Shown piece after piece: positions 1 to 8,616 of a stretch of DNA of 64,000 bases. A program made the position numbers and the translations under genes. The notes beneath the pieces are model-generated. The model saw only the letters and a program-made list of their open reading frames with translations, was not told where the DNA came from and did no database searches. The DNA comes from Flavobacterium subsaxonicum WB 4.1-42 = DSM 21790. GTDB lineage: Bacteria; Bacteroidota; Bacteroidia; Flavobacteriales; Flavobacteriaceae. The first letter of the stretch is position 1; each line of letters opens with the position of its first letter. The stretch lies in NCBI RefSeq assembly GCF_000422725.1, contig NZ_AUGP01000017.1, positions 620,001 to 684,000 of the forward strand, given 5' to 3'.

Positions 1-908
1 TTTTTACGGTTGCCAAGATAGCATCGCTTTTCGGGCTTATTGTATTTGGTTTTATACTGGCTGCCAAGGCAGATATTTGGAACGCCAACTGGGCCGATGC
101 TTGGGGTGCCAAGCAGTACGTTAAAGAGAGCGATACATGGGTGGCAATAGGTGGCAGTATCTTGTTTTCGGCAGTGGCAGCCTCTATGGTAGGGTCGTTG
201 TTTTCGAGCGACGCCTGGAATGGGGTTACGTTTATATCGGGCGAAATCAAGAACCCGCAACGCAATGTGGGGCTAAGCCTGTTTTTTGGCACGTTAATAG
301 TTACCGTCATTTACATATCGGCCAACCTTATGTACGTGGCCGTAATGCCGCTTGACGCTATTGCCTACGCCCCATCTGAACGTGTAGCGGTAGAGGCTTC
401 GCAATACATTTTTGGCACAACAGGCACCTATATTATTGCCGTTATGATTATGATTTCGACTTTCGGATGTAATAACGGACTAATATTAGCCGGTGCCCGC
501 GTGTATTATACAATGGCAAAGGATGGGCTTTTCTTTAAAAAAGCGGGTAGCCTGAACAAGGCCAGTGTACCGGGTTGGGGTTTATGGTTCCAGTGCTTTT
601 GGGCATCGGCATTATGCCTTACCGGTAAATATGGCGACCTGTTGGATTATGTTATGATTATTGTGGTAATATTTTACATACTTACCATTTATGGCATCTT
701 TATATTAAGAAAGAAAATGCCCAATGCCGAGAGGCCCTACAAAGCATTTGGCTACCCTGTGCTGCCATTAATTTATATTATCCTGGCATCGGCCTTTTGC
801 TTTGCCTTACTTAAAGACAGGGCAAGTACGTGCGGTTGGGGTGTACTGATTATGCTGGCCGGAATACCGGTTTATTATTTAAGCAAGAAAAAAACACAGA
901 CAGAATAA
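1..908 (+). CDS. APC-family amino acid permease, 3' part (5' end outside window)
   Basis: The reading frame is open from base 3, so the gene begins upstream of the window; the GTG at 141 is internal and not a real start. The visible 302 codons hold about seven hydrophobic segments, the short GARVYY/AMAKDGLFF type signature seen between late helices of APC transporters, and a RPYKAFGYP stretch that precedes the last two helices in LAT-like amino-acid permeases. It probably imports or exchanges an amino acid across the inner membrane; the substrate cannot be told. It stops at 906-908 and is followed at once by a strong terminator. Confident for the superfamily, not for substrate. Confidence 0.88.
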   Translation, partial: FTVAKIASLFGLIVFGFILAAKADIWNANWADAWGAKQYVKESDTWVAIGGSILFSAVAASMVGSLFSSDAWNGVTFISGEIKNPQRNVGLSLFFGTLIVTVIYISANLMYVAVMPLDAIAYAPSERVAVEASQYIFGTTGTYIIAVMIMISTFGCNNGLILAGARVYYTMAKDGLFFKKAGSLNKASVPGWGLWFQCFWASALCLTGKYGDLLDYVMIIVVIFYILTIYGIFILRKKMPNAERPYKAFGYPVLPLIYIILASAFCFALLKDRASTCGWGVLIMLAGIPVYYLSKKKTQTE

Positions 909-931
909 GCATGATACTAAATATGATATGG

Positions 932-958
932 AAAGACAGGTTTACGCCTGTCTTTTTT
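932..958 (+). terminator. Rho-independent terminator of the permease gene
   Basis: A 9-bp perfect stem (AAAGACAGG with CCTGTCTTT) closes a 6-base loop and is followed by a run of T residues. It lies 24 bases after the permease stop codon. Confidence 0.9.
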
Positions 959-989
959 TGTTGTCTTATATGATGGGAGACATTGTTAG

Positions 990-1303
990 CGAGATTCTTC
1001 GACCGCGCTACGTTCTGTAAGACATGGGTGTTGCTTATCGGACAATAAAACTTTTATGTGAGATTCTTCGACTCCGTTGCACTTAGCTCAGAATAACAGC
1101 ATATGTAAATTACAGCATATAAAGATGTAATACGCGATCCTTCAACTACACTACACTTAGTAAATAATGATATCAAATACAATATTGAAAAGATACTTCG
1201 ACTCAATTTCACTTCGTTCAGGATAATACGAGCATTGGTCATAGGATAGCATAATTTTTTACGTGAGATTCTTCGACTCTGTTGCTCTTCGCTCAGAATG
1301 ACA
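990..1303. repeat. Cluster of five degenerate copies of a dispersed intergenic repeat
   Basis: Five copies of an element with the pattern GAGATTCTTCGACTCxGTTGCxCTTxGCTCAGAATGACA lie at about 990-1024, 1059-1097, 1136-1172, 1190-1229 and 1264-1303, all in the same orientation and diverged to different degrees. The copy at 1264-1303 is the cleanest. The same element appears inverted at 31840-31898. Repeats of this pattern are common between genes in flavobacterial genomes. The minus-strand 88-codon frame over this cluster is a by-product of the repeats and not a gene. Confidence 0.75.
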
Positions 1304-1372
1304 CGATTGCCTTGATTCAATATATTGTATTTAAAAAAGTCATACAGATGCCATTGAAAATATCATATAACA

Positions 1373-1405
1373 AAAGAGGCTACCCGTTTGGATAGCCTCT
1401 TTGTA
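1373..1405 (-). terminator. Terminator of the respiratory (act-cta) operon
   Basis: A 10-bp perfect stem (AAAGAGGCTA with TAGCCTCTTT) lies just beyond the ctaD stop codon. On the minus strand it is followed by TTTTG, consistent with the end of the long respiratory transcript. Confidence 0.85.
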
Positions 1406-1421
1406 TGTATTTTAAAAGATC

Positions 1422-3233
1422 TTAGTGATGTAGTTCTTCTTCGCCTTCCTTCATCGGAACGGTTTGAGGAACAAAGTCGTCATCATGACCCGGTTTGCTG
1501 TAATCGTACGGCCACCTGTAAACTTCAGGTATTTCGCCCGGCCAGTTACCGTGAATATGCTCAACTGGGGTAGTCCACTCAAGAGTGTTAGACCTCCATG
1601 GGTTCTGAACCGCTCTTTTGCCTTTAAACATGCTGTAGAAGAAGTTCCAAAGGAATACTAACTGGAACGCTGCACCTACAATAGCAAATATTGTAATGAT
1701 TACGTTAACATCGGCAAGCTCATCAAATAATGGGAAAGCTGAGTTAGTGTAGTAACGCCTTGGTAAACCGGCCATACCTATAAAGTGCATTGGGAAGAAC
1801 ACACCGTAAGCACATACTGCTGTTACCCAGAAGTGAATGTAACCAAGGTTTTTGTTTAACATCCTACCGTACATTTTAGGGTACCAGTGGTAGATACCTG
1901 CAAACATACCATATAGTGCAGATATACCCATTACTAAGTGGAAGTGGGCAATTACAAAATACGTATCGTGAACGTTAATATCCAGCGTACTATCACCTAA
2001 GATGATACCTGTAAGGCCACCTGTAATGAATGTAGATACAAAACCGATAGAGAATAGCATTGCAGGGTTCATTTGCAGGTTACCCCTCCAAAGAGTTGTA
2101 ATCCAGTTGAACGCTTTTACTGCCGATGGTATTGCAATTAGCAACGTTGTAAAGGTAAACACAGATCCAAGGAACGGGTTCATACCCGAGATAAACATGT
2201 GGTGACCCCAAACAATTGTTGAAAGGAATGCAATAGCAAGTATAGATGCGATCATCGCCCTGTAACCAAAGATTGGCTTACGAGAGTTAGATGTCATAAT
2301 TTCAGAAACAAGACCCATTGCAGGAAGGATTACGATGTAAACCTCCGGGTGGCCTAAGAACCAGAACAAGTGTTCGAACAATACCGGAGAACCTCCCTGG
2401 TAGTGTAGCACGTCGCCGGCAATAAAGATATCAGAAAGGAAGAATGAAGTACCAAAACTCCTGTCCATGATAAGTAATAACGCTGCAGAAAGTAGTACAG
2501 GGAATGAAAGGATACCAATAACAGCAGTAATAAATAATGCCCAGATTGTTAGTGGAAGCCTTGTCATCGACATACCTTTTGTTCTAAGGTTGATAACGGT
2601 AACCACGTAATTAAGCGATCCCATTAGCGACGATGCGATGAAGATTGCCATTGCAACCAACCAAAGCGTCATACCCGTACCAGAACCCGGTATTGCCTGA
2701 GGCAATGCACTTAGGGGTGGATATATCGTCCAACCGGCAGATGCAGGGCCAGCTTCAACAAAAAGAGAACAAACCATTATTACTGAAGAAAGGAAGAATA
2801 ACCAGTAAGATACCATGTTCATGAATCCTGAGGCCATATCCCTTGCACCAATTTGTAACGGAATAAGTAAGTTACTAAACGTACCACTTAAACCTGCGGT
2901 AAGTACAAAGAATACCATGATGGTACCGTGAATGGTAACCAGGGCAAGGTAAATATCATTTTTCATTACACCATCCGGTGCAAATTTATCGCCTAAAAGT
3001 ACTTTAAAGATAGTAAACGACTCTTCCGGCCATGCAATCTGCATACGGAATAACAAAGACATAATGATACCAATAATACCCATTAAGGTACCTGTAAGCA
3101 GGTACTGCTTGGCAATCATCTTGTGGTCTAAGCTAAAAATGTACTTTTCAATAAAAGTCTGCTTATGGTGATGATCGTGGGCATCATGTCCGTGTTCGTC
3201 GTGGGCGTGTACTTCGTGTCCTACTGCTGACAT
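1422..3233 (-). CDS. ctaD: Cytochrome c oxidase subunit I
   Basis: Catalytic heme-copper subunit of an aa3-type terminal oxidase that reduces O2 to water and pumps protons. The 603-residue protein has a His/Asp-rich N-terminal tail, about twelve membrane helices, the Cu_B/tyrosine helix GHPEVYIVILP, the following HHMF histidine pair and the heme ligand helix HDTYFVIAHFH. The GHPEVY glutamate is that of the D-channel type (A1) enzyme. It is the last gene of the operon, 32 bases after ctaC and just before a terminator, so electrons from alternative complex III can pass directly to it. Length and motifs are complete. Confidence 0.97.
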   Translation of the reverse strand: MSAVGHEVHAHDEHGHDAHDHHHKQTFIEKYIFSLDHKMIAKQYLLTGTLMGIIGIIMSLLFRMQIAWPEESFTIFKVLLGDKFAPDGVMKNDIYLALVTIHGTIMVFFVLTAGLSGTFSNLLIPLQIGARDMASGFMNMVSYWLFFLSSVIMVCSLFVEAGPASAGWTIYPPLSALPQAIPGSGTGMTLWLVAMAIFIASSLMGSLNYVVTVINLRTKGMSMTRLPLTIWALFITAVIGILSFPVLLSAALLLIMDRSFGTSFFLSDIFIAGDVLHYQGGSPVLFEHLFWFLGHPEVYIVILPAMGLVSEIMTSNSRKPIFGYRAMIASILAIAFLSTIVWGHHMFISGMNPFLGSVFTFTTLLIAIPSAVKAFNWITTLWRGNLQMNPAMLFSIGFVSTFITGGLTGIILGDSTLDINVHDTYFVIAHFHLVMGISALYGMFAGIYHWYPKMYGRMLNKNLGYIHFWVTAVCAYGVFFPMHFIGMAGLPRRYYTNSAFPLFDELADVNVIITIFAIVGAAFQLVFLWNFFYSMFKGKRAVQNPWRSNTLEWTTPVEHIHGNWPGEIPEVYRWPYDYSKPGHDDDFVPQTVPMKEGEEELHH

Positions 3234-3265
3234 ATCTCTTTAATTTGATATAATTTTTAAAAGAA

Positions 3266-4456
3266 TTATTTTTTAATTACCTGTGCTACCATGGTAGAAT
3301 CGGTTTTTACTGCGGCTGAATCAGCTGGCTTGGCAGCTGGAGCAGCTTCGCCTTCTGCAGGAGCAGCAGGTTTTTCTTTAGACTCCTTAACTGTAGCAGC
3401 AAGTGTTTTCTTTTCGCTTAACCATTTATTAAATGTAGCCTCATCTTCAACAACAATTTTCATTTGCATGTTGTAGTGAGAAGCACCACAAATTTTATTA
3501 CATAGTAACAGGTAGTCAAATGTGTAAGGCTCAAGCGGGCTTTCGCCTTTAGCTACAAGCTCGGCACTTTTCTTAGACCTGATCTCGTTGATGTTTGCTA
3601 CTTTTTTCATGATGGCAGCATCCTGGCGCATATCATCGGTAGTAACCGTTGGTACAAAGCCAAATTGCGTAACCATACCCGGCACGACATTCATCTGAGC
3701 CCTAAAGTGTGGCATGTAAGCAGAGTGCAATACATCCTGAGAACGGAATTTAAAGATAATTTGTTTACCTTTTGGTAAGTGTAGCTCGCCAGCCGGGATA
3801 TCATCCTGAGCATTGGCATCGCCCATATCAACACCCATAGTGTTAACACCTTCTATATAACGTACGTTAGCTTTACCAAGCTTGCCATCTTTACCGGCAT
3901 AACGAACCTCCCAGCTAAACTGCTTGGCGTATACTTCTACATAAATAGCATCTTCTTTAGCTTCTTCGTCTATAAACATAATGTTAGTCCAGGCATACAA
4001 TCCGTAAAGGATAAGGCCCGCAAGAACTATAACCGGTATAATAGTCCAGATAAACTCAAGTTTATCGTTATCTGCATAGTAAAATGCAACTTTACCTTTT
4101 TTACCTCTGTATTTAAAAGCAAAATAGTGAAGCAAAAACTGGGTTATTGTCTGAGTAATAAATATAAGCCACATAGATGTAGCCATAAGGCTATCGTACT
4201 GAGGACCGTGAGCCGAAGCCGGAGTGCCCAGTGCAAAATGACCCCATTCTATTAAAGCATAAATAGTAAAAACGTAGATGAAGCCTAAGAAGCCAAACAT
4301 CAGGTAACCATTAACACTATTATCCCTGTCGGTAGCAACCTCAGAATTTTCATTGTAAGTAGCCGCCCCTATTTGGGTAAGGTGGAATATTTTAGTTAAC
4401 TGCCATATCGCAATGCCTAATAAAACTAAAACTGCAATTACCAATAAACTTGTCAT
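3266..4456 (-). CDS. ctaC: Cytochrome c oxidase subunit II
   Basis: Cu_A-bearing subunit that receives electrons from cytochrome c. Of 396 residues, the first 180 hold three hydrophobic segments including the two-helix hairpin anchor; the cupredoxin domain follows, with an upstream His (VLHSAYMPHF) and the Cu_A ligand pattern CNKICGASHYNM (C-x3-C-x3-H-x2-M). There is no CxxCH, so unlike caa3 enzymes no heme c domain is fused. The last 50 or so residues are an Ala/Pro/Lys/Glu-rich tail. It lies 19 bases after actF and 32 before ctaD, in the same transcript. Confidence 0.95.
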   Translation of the reverse strand: MTSLLVIAVLVLLGIAIWQLTKIFHLTQIGAATYNENSEVATDRDNSVNGYLMFGFLGFIYVFTIYALIEWGHFALGTPASAHGPQYDSLMATSMWLIFITQTITQFLLHYFAFKYRGKKGKVAFYYADNDKLEFIWTIIPVIVLAGLILYGLYAWTNIMFIDEEAKEDAIYVEVYAKQFSWEVRYAGKDGKLGKANVRYIEGVNTMGVDMGDANAQDDIPAGELHLPKGKQIIFKFRSQDVLHSAYMPHFRAQMNVVPGMVTQFGFVPTVTTDDMRQDAAIMKKVANINEIRSKKSAELVAKGESPLEPYTFDYLLLCNKICGASHYNMQMKIVVEDEATFNKWLSEKKTLAATVKESKEKPAAPAEGEAAPAAKPADSAAVKTDSTMVAQVIKK

Positions 4457-4475
4457 TTGTTTATTTCTTTAAATA

Positions 4476-6050
4476 TTAATATTGAAAATGCTTACTTTCT
4501 TCAATCAGCGGGTTGCGTTTAGCAAGTAGCGGCTGTTTGGTTAACGTGGTAAATACTACCAGTATAAACAAACCTAAGAAGAACAATACAGCACCTATTT
4601 CGCCAGCACCTATAAACCATTGGTCTCCTACGGTAGCAGGCATGATCATGTTATAGAAATCTACATAGTGTCCGCAAAGTATGATAGTTCCGGCTAAAAC
4701 AACAATCCACGAAAGACGTTTAAAGTCGGTATTAATAAGTATCAGTATTGGCAGCACAAAGTTCATAACCACCATACCAAAGAACGGCAGGTTATAATTT
4801 TCTATACGCATTTTAAAATAAACAACCTCTTCTGGTATATCTGCATACCACATAAGCATAAATTGCGAGAACCAAAGATACGTCCAGAAAACGCTAATAC
4901 CAAACATAAATTTAGCAAGGTCATGGATGTGGCTTGTGTTAACATATTCCAGGTAACCTCTTGATTTTAGGTAAAGGGTAATAAGCGCGATAGTAGTAAT
5001 ACCGCTTACAAAGAAGCTGGCAAATACATACCATCCAAACAGGGTGCTGTACCAGTGCGGGTCTACCGACATGATCCAGTCCCAAGACATAATCGATTCT
5101 GTAACTATAAAGAATACAAGGAATGCAGCAGCAGCTTTAAAGTTTTTCTTGTAGTAAGAATTGTCTGTAGCTTCGTCTTGTAGTAATGAATTTTTTCTTG
5201 AATACTGACGGTAAAAAATCCAGCCAGCCATAAATATTGCAGCTCTTATAAGGAAGAACGGACCGTTTAGGTAACCTGATTTACCCTGGATAAGGTGATC
5301 TTCGGCAACTACTGCAGGATCTAACCATATAAATAAGTGGTGAAAATGCAATACACCTGCAACAAGTAATATAAATACAATTATACAGCCCGGGATAAGG
5401 TAGCTTGTAATACCTTCCATAACCCTGAACAATACCGGAGACCAACCTGCCTGTGCAGCATTCTGGATACCGTAAAAAGCAAGGGCACCAAGCGAAATTA
5501 GCATAAAGAATAATGCAGCAACATATACAGCAGCCCAAGGCTTGTTTTGCAATTGGTGGAAAACATGCTCTGCGTGCTCTTTGTGCGCATCATGATCGGC
5601 ATGAGCATCATGGCCCTCATGGGCGGCAGCAACTTCAGAGTGTGCTTCATGACCTTCGTGGCCAGCTTCGGCGGCATCTCCTGTAGGAGAAGCTTTATCG
5701 TGCTCTGCCTCAGCAGTAACAGCAATAGTATCCTGGTGCTCTTCAATAGCAACCGGAGATACGCTGTCTGGAGCTGTATGTGCTACTTCGCTTTCTGTGT
5801 GTTCTACCACTACAGAATCGGTAGCAGGCTCAGCGTGTGCATGAGCTTCTTCAGTACTATGCTCGTGTCCTTCGGCAGCAGCTTCGTGGTGTGCGGCTTC
5901 GCCGTGGCCACCATGGTGCTGTGCAGCTACAATAGCCTCTGCTTCTTCAACAGTTGAGGGTGCAGTAAAAAAACTATAGCCAACCCCAAGGGCGCCTAAC
6001 ACCATCAGTATGAAGGCAAAAGTTTTTAATCTACTAGAAAATGTATACAT
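4476..6050 (-). CDS. actF: Alternative complex III subunit ActF (quinol:cytochrome c oxidoreductase membrane subunit)
   Basis: Integral-membrane subunit of the menaquinol-oxidising alternative complex III. The 524-residue protein has one N-terminal helix, then about 130 residues very rich in His, Ala and Glu (roughly residues 36-165), then about nine helices of the ActF core with motifs such as SWDWIMSVDPHWYSTLFGWY. The His/Glu-rich insert sits between the first helix and the core, so it should be a soluble loop; low-complexity inserts of this kind occur in Flavobacteriia but this one is long. Its neighbours are actE (25 bases) and ctaC (19 bases). Confidence 0.92.
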   Translation of the reverse strand: MYTFSSRLKTFAFILMVLGALGVGYSFFTAPSTVEEAEAIVAAQHHGGHGEAAHHEAAAEGHEHSTEEAHAHAEPATDSVVVEHTESEVAHTAPDSVSPVAIEEHQDTIAVTAEAEHDKASPTGDAAEAGHEGHEAHSEVAAAHEGHDAHADHDAHKEHAEHVFHQLQNKPWAAVYVAALFFMLISLGALAFYGIQNAAQAGWSPVLFRVMEGITSYLIPGCIIVFILLVAGVLHFHHLFIWLDPAVVAEDHLIQGKSGYLNGPFFLIRAAIFMAGWIFYRQYSRKNSLLQDEATDNSYYKKNFKAAAAFLVFFIVTESIMSWDWIMSVDPHWYSTLFGWYVFASFFVSGITTIALITLYLKSRGYLEYVNTSHIHDLAKFMFGISVFWTYLWFSQFMLMWYADIPEEVVYFKMRIENYNLPFFGMVVMNFVLPILILINTDFKRLSWIVVLAGTIILCGHYVDFYNMIMPATVGDQWFIGAGEIGAVLFFLGLFILVVFTTLTKQPLLAKRNPLIEESKHFQY

Positions 6051-6075
6051 ATTTTATGCTTTCAGTGTTCTACAA

Positions 6076-6621
6076 TTATAATTCACTCTTAAGTTTCATT
6101 ACATAGTGGGCAACCTGCCAGCGCTCTTCCTGAGAAAGCTGGTTGGCGTGAGAGCCCATCATGTTAAGGCCGTAGGTTACTACGTGAAAAATACTACCTT
6201 CGGTAATAACCCTGTCTTTATAGTTAGGTACACCGGCAAATTTTTCTCTTTTAGAAAGGTTACCTTTACCGTCTCCTTTATCGCCGTGGCAAATAGCGCA
6301 GTATATTGTAAACAACTGCTGCCCTTTAGCCTCGTCTACTTCCTCTGGAGCAAGCGGCGATTTTAGGTTAGCCTTGGCAAGATCATATCCTGCGGTAGAG
6401 TTTTCGTATTCGTAAGGAGTGAATCCTCTTGGTATAGAACCCTTAGCCGGTAACTGGCCTTCTTTGCCATTAGCAAAAGAAGCCGACTCCGAATAAGTTT
6501 CGTAACCAACAGACTCGTACATATTTGGGAAATACTGGTAGTTTGGCGCCGAATTATCATGGCACGAAGTGAGCCCTGCAAATGCAGTTACCAATAATGC
6601 TATTTTATATAATGCTTTCAT
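6076..6621 (-). CDS. actE: Alternative complex III subunit ActE, monoheme cytochrome c lipoprotein
   Basis: A 181-residue exported c-type cytochrome. The N-terminus is a lipoprotein signal with lipobox LTSC (Cys20), and the single heme site is CAICHGDKGDG at about residues 131-141, with downstream methionines available as sixth ligand (GLNMMGS). ActE is one of the two heme c subunits that pass electrons from the iron-sulfur arm of alternative complex III to the oxidase. It is 8 bases after actD and 25 before actF. Confidence 0.93.
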   Translation of the reverse strand: MKALYKIALLVTAFAGLTSCHDNSAPNYQYFPNMYESVGYETYSESASFANGKEGQLPAKGSIPRGFTPYEYENSTAGYDLAKANLKSPLAPEEVDEAKGQQLFTIYCAICHGDKGDGKGNLSKREKFAGVPNYKDRVITEGSIFHVVTYGLNMMGSHANQLSQEERWQVAHYVMKLKSEL

Positions 6622-6629
6622 ACTTCTTA

Positions 6630-7154
6630 TTAATGCTTTTCAATTACTTTTACTTCTACAGCTCCGGTTTCCTGAAAAAATGCAATCAATTCGTTCTCGT
6701 TTCCATTAACAACAATTTCCATCAAAAAGTGGTCATCCGTTGTTCTTACATCAGGGTTTTCTGCCTGTTTAAAAGGCCATAGCCTACTCCTCATGTAAAA
6801 TGTAATTACCATTAAGTGAGCCGCAAAAAACACGGTTAACTCAAACATAACCGGCACAAAGGCAGGCATGTTCTGGATGTAGCTAAAACTTGGTTTACCA
6901 CCAATATCCTGTGGCCAGTCGGCAATCATAATAAAACGCATCATTGCCGTAGCAACAGATAATCCCACCAAACCATATAAGAACGAGGCAATAGCTAACC
7001 TTGTTGGGGCAAGACCCATAGCTTTATCAAGGCCGTGCACCGGGAAAGGTGTAAAAACTTCTTCAATGTGATGATGTGCAGCGCGGGTTTTCCTTACTGC
7101 ATCCATTAGGATATCATCGTCATTGTACAATACATGTAAAACTTTATTGCTCAT
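6630..7154 (-). CDS. actD: Alternative complex III subunit ActD (DUF3341)
   Basis: A 174-residue inner-membrane subunit with two helices (about residues 55-80 and 100-125) and the DUF3341 features: HIEEVFTPFPVHGLDKAMGL before the first helix and GKPSFSYIQNMPAFVPVMFE before the second. It has no cofactor motif and plays a structural part in alternative complex III. It is 5 bases after actC and 8 before actE, so translation is probably coupled. Confidence 0.93.
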   Translation of the reverse strand: MSNKVLHVLYNDDDILMDAVRKTRAAHHHIEEVFTPFPVHGLDKAMGLAPTRLAIASFLYGLVGLSVATAMMRFIMIADWPQDIGGKPSFSYIQNMPAFVPVMFELTVFFAAHLMVITFYMRSRLWPFKQAENPDVRTTDDHFLMEIVVNGNENELIAFFQETGAVEVKVIEKH

Positions 7155-7159
7155 GATTC

Positions 7160-8578
7160 TTAGTGATGATTATGTTCTGAATGTGAATGATTGTCGTGTG
7201 CTTCATGCAGCTTTTTGTATTTTTCGCTGGATGTTTTCATGATCGATTTAACCTCTGCCTGTGCAATTACAGGGAAACTCCTTGAGTAAAGAAGGAATAA
7301 CACGAAGAAGAAACCAATTGTACCTATATAGAATCCGGCATCTACAAATGTAGGCTGGAACATGGTCCATGATGATGGAAGGTAATCTCTGTGTAGTGAT
7401 GTAACGATAATTACAAAACGCTCAAACCACATACCTATGTTTACCACAATTGAGATGATAAAAGATACCATGATGCTGGTTCTGATCTTTTTAAACCACA
7501 TTACCTGCGGAGAGATAACGTTACATGTCATCATCAACCAGTACGACCACCAGTAAGGTCCTGTAGCCCTGTTGATAAATGCATACTGCTCATACTCTAC
7601 TCCAGAGTACCATGCAATAAACAACTCAGTAATATAAGCCACACCTACTATAGATCCTGTAATCATGATTACAATGTTCATTAGCTCGATGTGCTGTACT
7701 GTAATGTAAGCTTCCAGGTTTGATAATTTTCTCATGATGATAAGAAGGGTGTTAACCATTGCAAATCCGGAGAAAATTGCTCCCGCTACGAAGTATGGCG
7801 GAAGGATAGTTGTGTGCCATCCCGGTATAACCGAGGTAGCAAAGTCAAAAGATACGATGGTGTGTACCGAAAGTACAAGAGGGGTTGCAAGACCTGCAAG
7901 TACCAAAGATACTTCCTCAAAACGCTGCCAGTCTTTAGCACGGCCGCTCCATCCAAAGCTTAATATTCCGTAAACCTGTTTTGTAAAAGGTGTAATTGCC
8001 CTGTCTCGAAGCATTGCAAAATCGGGGAGCAAACCTGTCCACCAGAAAACCAGTGATACCGAAAGGTAGGTTGAAATTGCAAATACGTCCCAAAGTAGCG
8101 GCGAGTTAAAGTTAACCCATAACGAACCAAATTGGTTGGGTATAGGCATAACCCAATAGGCTAACCAAGGGCGGCCCATGTGGAATACAGGGAACATTGC
8201 TGCCTGTATTACCGAGAAGATGGTCATTGCTTCCGCAGAGCGGTTAATGGCCATTCTCCATTTTTGGCGGAACAATAGTAGCACCGCAGAGATAAGCGTA
8301 CCAGCGTGGCCAATACCTACCCACCAAACAAAGTTGGTAATATCCCAGGCCCAGCCTACTGTTTTGTTTGATCCCCATGTACCAATACCTGTACCTACCG
8401 TATAGGCTACACACGCTACGCCCCATAGAAATGCAGCAAGTGCAATAGCAAAGGCTATCCACCATTGTTTATTGGCTCTGCCTTCTACCGGACGTGCAAC
8501 ATCAACTGTTACATCGTGATAATTTTTGTCACCTATAATTAAAGGTTTTCTAATGGGTGCTTCGTAATGAGACGACAT
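7160..8578 (-). CDS. actC: Alternative complex III subunit ActC (NrfD-like quinol-binding membrane subunit)
   Basis: A 472-residue polytopic protein of the NrfD/PsrC family with about ten helices, the large menaquinol-binding subunit of alternative complex III. Typical stretches are NFVWWVGIGHAGTLISAVLLL, SVHTIVSFDFA and TGPYWWSYWLMM. The C-terminus is His-rich (HNHSHSEHNHH). It follows actB by 38 bases and precedes actD by 5. Confidence 0.95.
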   Translation of the reverse strand: MSSHYEAPIRKPLIIGDKNYHDVTVDVARPVEGRANKQWWIAFAIALAAFLWGVACVAYTVGTGIGTWGSNKTVGWAWDITNFVWWVGIGHAGTLISAVLLLFRQKWRMAINRSAEAMTIFSVIQAAMFPVFHMGRPWLAYWVMPIPNQFGSLWVNFNSPLLWDVFAISTYLSVSLVFWWTGLLPDFAMLRDRAITPFTKQVYGILSFGWSGRAKDWQRFEEVSLVLAGLATPLVLSVHTIVSFDFATSVIPGWHTTILPPYFVAGAIFSGFAMVNTLLIIMRKLSNLEAYITVQHIELMNIVIMITGSIVGVAYITELFIAWYSGVEYEQYAFINRATGPYWWSYWLMMTCNVISPQVMWFKKIRTSIMVSFIISIVVNIGMWFERFVIIVTSLHRDYLPSSWTMFQPTFVDAGFYIGTIGFFFVLFLLYSRSFPVIAQAEVKSIMKTSSEKYKKLHEAHDNHSHSEHNHH

Positions 8579-8616
8579 ATTCCTTTTATTTGTTTCTATT
8601 AATTTATTTTATACTA

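Noticed and set aside
1054..1320. 88-codon minus-strand frame
   Set aside because: It consists of the dispersed repeat copies and has no start context or family features.
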